From: an uncultured Dyadobacter sp.
GTDB lineage: Bacteria; Bacteroidota; Bacteroidia; Cytophagales; Spirosomataceae
NCBI RefSeq assembly: GCF_946482605.1
Contig: NZ_CAMLSE010000001.1
Span: 372,001-436,000 of the forward strand
Reading direction: 5' to 3'
Length of the DNA: 64,000 nucleotides
Positions 54,663-61,755 of this stretch are shown piece after piece (position 1 is the stretch's first letter; the number at the start of each line of letters is the position of its first letter). The position numbers and the translations under genes are program-made. The notes under the pieces were generated by a model that saw only the letters and a list, made by a program, of their open reading frames with translations, had not been told where the DNA came from and did not search any database.

Positions 54663-55316
54663 TTACTTGCGGGGAATTAATTCGGCTCGTAATGCGTAGG
54701 CGATCAATTCAGCGATCGAGTTACATCCCGACTTCGAAAGCAAGTTCCTCCTATGTGTAATGACGGTATGCTTGCTAAGACTAAGCTGTTCGGATATTTG
54801 CTCGACGCTTCTACTCAAGGAAAGGTAGGTGAGTATTTCCATTTCCCGAGGGGTAAAGTCCAGAATTGATCTTTCGTGATCGCCCGAGTTTAAAATTTCT
54901 TGAATTTTAGTTGAGAGATAAGGCCTTTTTTCGGGCAGTGCGCGGAGGCAGGAAATTATTTCTTCCGCACCATCTGTCTTACTGATAAACCCGTCGATGT
55001 TGTTTGAGCAGATCTTTTTGATCAGAGTGGGGTTTTCGACGCTGCTAACCATCACAATTCGTGTGCGCGGGCAGAATCGGCGAATGTCATTCATGAGATG
55101 AAGGGTGTTGCATTCAGGAATGAAATAGTCCATGAAGACTAACGCATTCGCGGGGGCGTGCTGCACAAAGAAATCCAAAATCTGATGAGGGTCATCAAAG
55201 GTATGGACACTGGAAAAGTGGCCGGTTCGTTCCAAAAGCATCGCAAAAGTGGATGCCACCAACTTGTGATCTTCAAAGACCACAGCGGTCATGTTTTTCG
55301 AGTAGTACTTTTCCAT
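54663..55316 (-). CDS. LuxR/NarL-type response regulator with complete receiver
   Basis: 217 residues from the ATG at 55316; the open frame extends ten codons further without better support. The receiver (about 9-125) has VVFEDHKLVA, phospho-acceptor Asp in ALVFMDYFIP, MVSSVEN and ISKTDGAEE. A GerE-type helix-turn-helix follows (FTPREMEILTYLSLSRSVEQISEQLSLSKHTVITHRRNLLSKSG). It is the only canonical NarL-type regulator in the accessory region and hence the best candidate partner for the three HisKA_3 kinases. A NarL-like dyad at 55399 lies in its upstream region and overlaps a minus-strand TATTTTTG box. Confidence 0.92.
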   Translation of the reverse strand: MEKYYSKNMTAVVFEDHKLVASTFAMLLERTGHFSSVHTFDDPHQILDFFVQHAPANALVFMDYFIPECNTLHLMNDIRRFCPRTRIVMVSSVENPTLIKKICSNNIDGFISKTDGAEEIISCLRALPEKRPYLSTKIQEILNSGDHERSILDFTPREMEILTYLSLSRSVEQISEQLSLSKHTVITHRRNLLSKSGCNSIAELIAYALRAELIPRK

Positions 55317-55398
55317 AGCCTCACAGCAAGATTGTTTTGTGAACAATATAGTTTTTTTTGACCAAATGGAACGTATTGAGCCAACGCTTTCAAAAATA

Positions 55399-55414
55399 TA
55401 CCTTTTATAGGGTA
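55399..55414. promoter_or_regulatory. NarL-like 7-2-7 dyad, site 7
   Basis: TACCTTTTATAGGGTA between the divergent regulator genes. Its left edge touches a minus-strand TATTTTTG (55391-55398), an exact -7 box for the 54663-55316 regulator, so a bound regulator there could repress its own gene or activate the other. Confidence 0.65.
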
Positions 55415-55552
55415 TGTCCCGCCAAGTCTGTCGTTCCCTACCGTTTGTCGGGCATTAACGAGTAAAGATTTACTCTTTTACGAGTATTTTAAAAGCATTA
55501 CATAATCTCGTCCTTTGCGAATCAAACAAGTCAAGCATTTATTATAGCCCAA

Positions 55553-56176
55553 ATGAATATCGCAGTAATTGATTTATATCCTATATTGAGGAAAGGCCTA
55601 CGGTTATTTTTGGAGAATACTTTGACAATGGTCAATGTTTCGGAATATGAAACTATATGGCACTTTTCTGACCTGAATTATAATTCTCGACCAGATCTAT
55701 TAATTGTGAGTTTGAGTCAAACTTCTGCAATAGAAAATTTCGACATTATCAATTTTTTAAACAATAATTACAATATGAATTCAATCATTTTTTACGATGA
55801 AGAGACCGATTTCGTTAGAATGAGAGAATACTTTAATTGTGGAGTTTATAATTATCTGTCAAAAAAATCCAGCCCTGATGAGCTCAAACGATGTTTGTCA
55901 AATGCCATTGACTTTCTCACCTATGGTGGTCGGGATATTTTTAGCGAGGAACGTCGGGAGTTGTTATCACAGAAACGGACGATGTCTAAGAAGGTTGTTT
56001 TGACTCAAAACGAATCGCAGATTGCCCAGTATTTATGTGAAGGTTTATCGACTTCACAGATTTCGAAAAAAATGGAAAGAAGCCCATCATCCATAAGTAC
56101 GACTAAAAGTCGAATATTTAGAAAAATGTCCGTTGATAATATAATTTCGCTGCGTAATTTGCTGAGATCGCAATAG
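55553..56176 (+). CDS. Atypical response regulator: pseudo-receiver with LuxR-type HTH
   Basis: 207 residues. The N-terminal 115 follow the receiver fold (IAVIDLYPILRKGLRLFLE; FYDEETDFVRMREYFNCGVYNYLSKKSSPDEL) but the phospho-acceptor Asp is replaced. Where canonical proteins have LLDLxMP, this one reads IVSLSQ. The acidic pair is reduced to one Asp, while the final Lys is kept. A LuxR-type HTH follows (LTQNESQIAQYLCEGLSTSQISKKMERSPSSISTTKSRIFRKM). It probably works without phosphorylation or through another signal. A near twin without the HTH lies at 56427. Confidence 0.88.
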   Translation: MNIAVIDLYPILRKGLRLFLENTLTMVNVSEYETIWHFSDLNYNSRPDLLIVSLSQTSAIENFDIINFLNNNYNMNSIIFYDEETDFVRMREYFNCGVYNYLSKKSSPDELKRCLSNAIDFLTYGGRDIFSEERRELLSQKRTMSKKVVLTQNESQIAQYLCEGLSTSQISKKMERSPSSISTTKSRIFRKMSVDNIISLRNLLRSQ

Positions 56177-56310
56177 AAGTTATGTAGTATTTAATGTCAT
56201 ATACGTACAAATGCCGACAGTTTTAACTACATGAGTTGGTGCTTTTTTACAAGGGCGTGCTCCAATAATGTAACCAAAATCGCCATTTTGTATCAATACT
56301 TCTAATTGTC

Positions 56311-56326
56311 TACCTTTCTTGGGGTA
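56311..56326. promoter_or_regulatory. NarL-like 7-2-7 dyad, site 8
   Basis: TACCTTTCTTGGGGTA, centred 108 nt before the pseudo-receiver-only gene. A TACTTTG box lies at 56383-56389, the same 70.5-bp distance from the dyad centre as at site 6. Confidence 0.6.
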
Positions 56327-56426
56327 TCCTGCGGTTTTATTTTACACTTATACTGGTATTTACTAGTGCAGGATTAGTGCCGTACTTTGACTTGTTGAGA
56401 TATGTCTAACATTTCAAAGAAAATTT

Positions 56427-56822
56427 ATGAGAATCGCCATAATTGACACGTTTCCCATCATTCGCAGAGGACTGGTACTATTCCTGAATGAGAATTTAAC
56501 AGGGTTGGATATTTTAGAATCTGAATGTATCTGGGAATTCTCTAAATCAAACCCGGGCCTGGTCCCGGACGTTTTGGTGGTAAGTCTTAGCCAAAAATCA
56601 TTTATAGCAAACTTTGACATTATAGAGTTTGTCAAAAGTAGTTATGACCTCCGTTCAGTTGTGTTTTACGATGAAGAAACGGATTTCATGCGATTAAGAG
56701 AGTACTTTAATATCGGTGTTCATAATTACGTTTCAAAACAATCCGCTCCCGCAGAGCTAAAGAAATGCATTCTTACGGTGCTGGGCCAACAAGGTTTACG
56801 TAATTTAAAAAAGGCGTCTTAA
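56427..56822 (+). CDS. Pseudo-receiver protein without output domain
   Basis: 131 residues, clearly paralogous to the N-terminal half of the protein at 55553. Shared blocks are IIDTFPIIRRGLVLFL, VSLSQKSFIANFDII, VVFYDEETDFMRLREYFNIGVHNYVSK. The phospho-acceptor position is also Ser. The HTH is gone; the protein ends soon after the receiver with LGQQGLRNLKKAS. Either it is a truncated duplicate or it has become a partner-binding or dominant-negative form. It has its own NarL-like dyad and lies 26 nt before the AraC regulator, with which it is probably co-transcribed. Confidence 0.85.
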   Translation: MRIAIIDTFPIIRRGLVLFLNENLTGLDILESECIWEFSKSNPGLVPDVLVVSLSQKSFIANFDIIEFVKSSYDLRSVVFYDEETDFMRLREYFNIGVHNYVSKQSAPAELKKCILTVLGQQGLRNLKKAS

Positions 56823-56847
56823 GTTACTGATCTAAAGGCTTAGATGC

Positions 56848-57891
56848 ATGGAGCTGTCATACTATCCAACAATTTTTGAGAAGGCCACCTACTACGTTAA
56901 GGAAGCAAATGGTGGGCGGAAGCCACTGTTTGACGATCTTGAATGTTACAATGAGGTCTTTGCGGGAGCTTCGTTGAGTGTAAAGCGTGCAGAGTTACTT
57001 AGAGGTAACCTGACGGTGGTGGTGAGTGAAATTCGCACTATGCAAAACGCATTATGTCTAATAAGAATGCCGCTACCAGTTGACGATTTGTATGTGATGG
57101 ATTTTGTGTTGACCGAGAACACGTATAACAGAACAATTAATGGTCAACCATTCGTTTCCAGGAAGACATTCAATCACTTTTCTCTCTGCTCATCGACAGC
57201 AGAATCAGTACACCGGATTGAAGCGCTTAGCAGGAGTATGCATATTGAGGTTTGTATTTCCAGATCTTATTTAAATCATTTTTTGAAAGAAGTTACCATA
57301 AAGGATGAGTTGGGTCTGTTTTCAATGATTAATTTAGAGCGACGGGTATCGCTCATCATGAGTTTGAAAATTGATCAGGAAAAGTTGCTAAATGAACTGT
57401 TAGCGATATTCGGGAATTTTTATAGTCTTTCGAAGATCATAGCGACTTCATTAGTCTATCAGCTCTTGGAGAACATTGTTAGCCAGTCCCAAATAAATCT
57501 AAACGCTAGTTTTGACATGATCAGGCAGGTGGATGCGAGAAAAATGTCTGAGGTAACCCAGCTCATGGAGTCTAATCTTGAACGAAAATACAAACTTGAT
57601 GAGGTTAGTAAACTTAGCAATATGAGCCTCACGAAGTTTAAAAAACTGTTCAAAAAAGTAAACGGCCGGTCATTCGGAGAGTATTACAACAAAATCAGAA
57701 TGGAAGAGGCTGTGAAATTACTTAATGATACGCGGGTAGAAAGTTTTACCGATGTTTCTAGTAATCTTGGGTTTAAAAATCTGTCGCAATTTACAACTTC
57801 GTTTAAAAAATATTATCGTTGTTCACCCAGGGAATATATTCGGCGTAACGGCATGGCCGATGGGAATGGAGGTGATGGTTATGTACACTGA
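56848..57891 (+). CDS. AraC-family transcriptional regulator
   Basis: 347 residues. The N-terminal 230 are a sensing domain without obvious family features (LTENTYNRTINGQPFVSRKTFNHFSLC). The last 100 carry two helix-turn-helix motifs of the AraC type: LDEVSKLSNMSLTKFKKLFKKVNGRSFGEYY and FTDVSSNLGFKNLSQFTTSFKKYYRCSPREYIR. It lies 26 nt behind the pseudo-receiver gene, so the two probably form an operon. It converges on the third TPR kinase. The signal is unknown. Confidence 0.9.
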   Translation: MELSYYPTIFEKATYYVKEANGGRKPLFDDLECYNEVFAGASLSVKRAELLRGNLTVVVSEIRTMQNALCLIRMPLPVDDLYVMDFVLTENTYNRTINGQPFVSRKTFNHFSLCSSTAESVHRIEALSRSMHIEVCISRSYLNHFLKEVTIKDELGLFSMINLERRVSLIMSLKIDQEKLLNELLAIFGNFYSLSKIIATSLVYQLLENIVSQSQINLNASFDMIRQVDARKMSEVTQLMESNLERKYKLDEVSKLSNMSLTKFKKLFKKVNGRSFGEYYNKIRMEEAVKLLNDTRVESFTDVSSNLGFKNLSQFTTSFKKYYRCSPREYIRRNGMADGNGGDGYVH

Positions 57892-57937
57892 CAGGGAGAT
57901 GAATCAGCATAGTTAATTTTCTGGCAATGACTTTTCG

Positions 57938-59971
57938 TTATGACGGACTTTGGGCAAAATGAACCGGTAACGAAAAATTAAGCGTCATTCCGGAGGGAAC
58001 ATTTTTGGAAATTTTCAGTTCACCCCCAAGTTTCTCGGCTCTTTCGCGAATCGACCGTAATCCAATATTTTTGCCAGTGGTAAGAGAATTTATGCCTGCT
58101 CCGTTATCGCTGATTTCCAGAATAAGGCGATTTGTTTCCTCGTATATGAGTATCTCGACTTCGGTTGCCTTGGAGTGTTTAATGACATTCGTAATGGCTT
58201 CTTTCATGACAAGTAAGATAGTCGTTTTTGTCTCGGGTGTCAATATTAGATCAAATGTATCCCTGGTTACAGACACTTTCATATTCGTTCCGACAAAGAA
58301 AAGCTCAATATTTTGTGTCAGCCGCTTCCAGAAGGCCTGAGACGCTTCTTCCAGGTAAAGTTCATGTGATTTTCCTCGTGCTTTGTTATAGCTCTTTTCA
58401 AGCATGTCGGATATTTCCCGGAAGTGATGTTTTGAACCTGGTTCAATTTCGTCTTCTGCCTTCATGCGCAGATACCTTACTCCGGCCGCAATGCTTCCAG
58501 CCAACTCATCGTGGAGTTCTTGTCCGAATCGCTTCCGTTCCCTTTCTTTCTCATCTTCTATACGCGATATCTGTAATTCGGTCAGTTCATCCATTTGCCT
58601 GATAAGCGTCCGTGTCTTTTTCCTTGCTCGCATTACACGCAAGCCCAATGAGCTGCCAATCAAGCATACGGCGAGGGTTGCCGCGGCCGCATAGGCTTTG
58701 TTGCGCTTTTCCTTTTCAAGCAATCCCTGAATGCTGAGATCTCTTGTTGCAATGTCGAACTTTCGTTGTATCTCGAAGACCTCGCCTCTACTTTGATTTA
58801 ATTGCGAACTTTTTTCAAGTTCTAGAAGCCGTTCTTGGTACACTAATGCGCTTTCCAGGTTTCCAGCATCCTTCTCGAGCTTGAAAAGGTCATGAACAAT
58901 TTCAGTTTCATAGTAGAAAGTTGCGCCCAGTTTTTCATTTCTTCTGATCAATGCCCAACCTTCTTGTTTTTTTCCAAGACGCAGCAGGCATAATCCCTTC
59001 ATCATTTCGATATTAGCGTAATCAGCCGTTTCAACTTTGTCAGAAATTTCCGACAATGCGCTGTTAGCAGCGGCCAGGCTGGCTTTGAAATCCTTTTTGT
59101 GGTAATAGATCCGGGACACTAACCGGAACGCCGCTGATCGGTGTTCTCGGGCATAACCGGCGTTATTTGTCAGTTGTTGGCAATAGACAATGGCTGAATC
59201 CAGGTAATTGTTCTTTGATTTGTCGTTCTCCCATAGTTTGCCGTATGTTTGCGCCTTATGGTTTACATGTGTTGAGCGCATGCCAGAAAATGCCGGATCC
59301 TGGTCGAAATTTGGAGCTTTCATTTTCATTAATTGATAGGAACTGTCTAGATAGCTTATACTGGGGCCATACAATTCCAAGACGAAATACAGCGTAGACA
59401 TCGCAGTGTAAATCTGGCCCTGAAGGAGTAAGTCGCCAACGCTCTTGTTGAACGCCAGAGCCATCTGAAATTGTTTATAGGCAGCTGTATGCTGATCTCT
59501 CAGGGCAAGAATTACTCCCTTATACAGGTGAGAAAAAGCAAGCCCCCTGCGATAAGTTACAGTGTCATTATCAATGATTTTGGAAATCGCGTTTTGATAT
59601 TTTTCGGCGGAATCCAGTGCCCAGGTAGCATTTTGCCCGAGAAAGGCGCAGCGATGTATCCAGTATCGACTGATTAGCAGCGCGTGACCAATCCTTTCTT
59701 TCTTTGTTTTGAATCCTAAATTAGCCTCGGCGATTAAGCTAGATAGGGTGTCAATTTGAGGGTAGTCTTCTGCCAAAATTTCTCCTCCTATCGAGATGTA
59801 ATTTAAAACAGCAGATATTTCCCCAGGGGAAAGGTGGTTTTTGTTTAAGGGTTTCAGCGAATCAGGTAGAGCATGGTAAACTCTGCCGCTTAGCTGGGCC
59901 ACAGCGCCAAGTGGTACCAGTATTACGAATAGCAGCAGCAGTTTCGGAATGGAAAAATTCGAATGATTCAT
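57938..59971 (-). CDS. TPR-containing NarX-type sensor histidine kinase, paralog 3
   Basis: 677 residues from the ATG at 59971; a TTG four codons upstream is less likely. The N-terminal signal peptide ends AVAQ. The opening RVYHALPDSLKPLNKNHLSPGEI is shared with paralogs 1 and 2. A TPR-like helical periplasmic part follows, then one membrane segment (about 440-455), His487 in GQELHDELAG, an N box (KEAITNVIKHSKA) and SDNGAGI. It is closest to paralog 2. A dyad lies 120 nt before its start, at 60091. Together with the convergent AraC gene it closes the regulator cluster. Confidence 0.92.
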   Translation of the reverse strand: MNHSNFSIPKLLLLFVILVPLGAVAQLSGRVYHALPDSLKPLNKNHLSPGEISAVLNYISIGGEILAEDYPQIDTLSSLIAEANLGFKTKKERIGHALLISRYWIHRCAFLGQNATWALDSAEKYQNAISKIIDNDTVTYRRGLAFSHLYKGVILALRDQHTAAYKQFQMALAFNKSVGDLLLQGQIYTAMSTLYFVLELYGPSISYLDSSYQLMKMKAPNFDQDPAFSGMRSTHVNHKAQTYGKLWENDKSKNNYLDSAIVYCQQLTNNAGYAREHRSAAFRLVSRIYYHKKDFKASLAAANSALSEISDKVETADYANIEMMKGLCLLRLGKKQEGWALIRRNEKLGATFYYETEIVHDLFKLEKDAGNLESALVYQERLLELEKSSQLNQSRGEVFEIQRKFDIATRDLSIQGLLEKEKRNKAYAAAATLAVCLIGSSLGLRVMRARKKTRTLIRQMDELTELQISRIEDEKERERKRFGQELHDELAGSIAAGVRYLRMKAEDEIEPGSKHHFREISDMLEKSYNKARGKSHELYLEEASQAFWKRLTQNIELFFVGTNMKVSVTRDTFDLILTPETKTTILLVMKEAITNVIKHSKATEVEILIYEETNRLILEISDNGAGINSLTTGKNIGLRSIRERAEKLGGELKISKNVPSGMTLNFSLPVHFAQSPS

Positions 59972-60090
59972 ATTTCGGAACAATTATTTTGTAGCAGGGT
60001 TCGCGTACTCTGATTAATTTGGCTGTACGGCCAAAATGGTAATGTTATTTAGCGAAATAATTCGGGAAAAAGTACCATTTTCAATGAAAA

Positions 60091-60106
60091 TACCTTTATG
60101 CAGGTA
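60091..60106. promoter_or_regulatory. NarL-like 7-2-7 dyad, site 9
   Basis: TACCTTTATGCAGGTA, with exact TACC/GGTA ends. It precedes the third TPR kinase, 127 nt (center) before its start on the minus strand. Confidence 0.6.
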
Positions 60107-60131
60107 TGATGATGTAGTTAGCCCAAAACAA

Positions 60132-60166
60132 AAAAGGGTGCAAGCCATCTCGGCTTGCACCCTTTT
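60132..60166 (-). terminator. Terminator of the SusCD operon
   Basis: AAAAGGGTGCAAGCC (60132-60146) pairs perfectly with GGCTTGCACCCTTTT (60152-60166) around ATCTC, a 15-bp stem. On the minus strand it follows the SusD stop by about 22 nt and continues into T-rich sequence. Confidence 0.9.
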
Positions 60167-60188
60167 CAGACGTGGTTCTTATGCTGAT

Positions 60189-61736
60189 TCAGTAACCAGG
60201 ATTCTGTTTTAAGTTGGCATTTACTGCGATTTGTGAGTTCGGAATGGCATATACGAGAGTTTTCGGGTCCGTGTCGGCCGGTCTGATCTGTCCGGCTTGA
60301 AGGAATTTACCAAAGCGGATCAAATCCTGCCTTCTCCACCCTTCCCAATACAACTCTCTGGCCCGCTCGTCTAACAGAATATCCAGATCGAGCGCGGGCA
60401 GGTTTGCCACGCCTCGGTTAACACGGATCGAGTTCACCGCCGCCAGGGCATCCGCTGGACTGCCGGGCGTTCCTCCACGTAAAATTGCCTCGGCTTTCAT
60501 TAATAGTACATCGGAGTAGCGATACACCACCCAATCATTGTCCCGTTGTTCATTCGAGGAGTGATCAAATGGATATTTAATAACTCTTATACCGGCAGTT
60601 TCCAGGGTGTTGCCGCTTGTTCTAAGACCAATTTCTCTCGTGAAAATCAACGGTTGGGTCGCAGGGTTCCTCGCGGTCAGCGGCGTATTGCTAACCCAAC
60701 TGTACTGCTGTCCTTCGAGGAAACCGACATTTTGGAGCTTGTAGTTTTTTGTTCGGTTCGAGGTCGTGTCCGCCGGGTAGTTGTAATAGATTCCTCGCCG
60801 CTCATCGCCTGAGACGAACTTATCATAGTAATTGGAAAGGGTTGCCCACCCATTCCATCCGCCCGGGGTCATATTGTAATGGGCTACTGTCGAGTAAGCC
60901 CTGCCGACAGCTCCACCTCTCACACCCTCCTTATTGTAGAGCGTGAAAATATTCTCCGTCGATTTTACGTCATTGTCTGGAGCGAAATTATCGAAATATT
61001 TTCCCGGGCCCGAGATGGTATAGCCTGTTATCTCATTTGCGAGCGCGACTACTCTGCCCATATCAGCGCCATCGAATGTAGGATTTTGCCTGTTTAGAAA
61101 AGTGCCTTTATTTAAGTAAACTTTCATAAGCAGGACTCTGGCAGCATTTTTATTCGCTACATAGGCGGGGCCCGACGCCGGGAGGTCATTCATAATCGCG
61201 TTGATTTCCGCGATGATGAAATCAATGGCCTCCTGCGATGTGAATGTCCTTGGGAGCTGACGAAAATCTTCAAGGCTTTCTCTGAAAGGTACCACGCCCC
61301 AAAGGTCCAGCACATCAAACATCGCCAGCGCCCTGACGAAGCGCGCTTCGGCCGCCTGTTGGGGCGTAGGTGAATTCCGTAAAACGTTGGAGGATTGGAA
61401 AATAGCGGTAAGTAATTCGCCAAAAGTATTGACCATATAAACGTTGTCTGCATTCCAGGTGTGCAGGTGAATAGCTCTGTGTGCGCCATTATCATCCCAG
61501 TCGCCGCCCCTTGTCGGTATAATGGCCGCGTCTGTCGAAACCTCTTGCAGACACCACCGGTTGTTGTGCTGGTAAGGGCCATTCAATGAAGAATAGGCAC
61601 TTATCAACAAACCTGATGGGTCAATATTACCAGTTGTGCTTTTTTCTAAAGCGCTTCCGAGATTTTCGTCAAGGTCGGTGCAGGAAACAAAAAGCGAGCA
61701 TGCCAGCAATGCTATGCCACATGGTTTGATTGTCAT
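60189..61736 (-). CDS. RagB/SusD-family nutrient-binding lipoprotein
   Basis: 515 residues with lipobox SLFVSCTDL (Cys at about 19). The family features are visible: an N-terminal SusD-like half (LGSALEKSTTGNIDPSGLLISAYSSLNG), the TPR core EARFVRALAMFDVLDLWGVVPF, and a C-terminal RagB part with ADALAAVNSIRVNRGVA and ARELYWEGWRRQDLIRFGKF, ending KQNPGY. It caps the SusC transporter encoded just upstream and binds an oligosaccharide or peptide at the cell surface. The gap to the SusC stop is 19 nt. No adjacent hydrolase is visible, so the substrate cannot be guessed. Confidence 0.95.
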   Translation of the reverse strand: MTIKPCGIALLACSLFVSCTDLDENLGSALEKSTTGNIDPSGLLISAYSSLNGPYQHNNRWCLQEVSTDAAIIPTRGGDWDDNGAHRAIHLHTWNADNVYMVNTFGELLTAIFQSSNVLRNSPTPQQAAEARFVRALAMFDVLDLWGVVPFRESLEDFRQLPRTFTSQEAIDFIIAEINAIMNDLPASGPAYVANKNAARVLLMKVYLNKGTFLNRQNPTFDGADMGRVVALANEITGYTISGPGKYFDNFAPDNDVKSTENIFTLYNKEGVRGGAVGRAYSTVAHYNMTPGGWNGWATLSNYYDKFVSGDERRGIYYNYPADTTSNRTKNYKLQNVGFLEGQQYSWVSNTPLTARNPATQPLIFTREIGLRTSGNTLETAGIRVIKYPFDHSSNEQRDNDWVVYRYSDVLLMKAEAILRGGTPGSPADALAAVNSIRVNRGVANLPALDLDILLDERARELYWEGWRRQDLIRFGKFLQAGQIRPADTDPKTLVYAIPNSQIAVNANLKQNPGY

Positions 61737-61755
61737 GAATTCTCTATTTTAATGT

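Noticed and set aside
34398..60106. Prophage or conjugative element body behind ssrA
   Set aside because: No phage structural, replication, relaxase or transfer genes occur. The region contains regulators and secreted proteins only.
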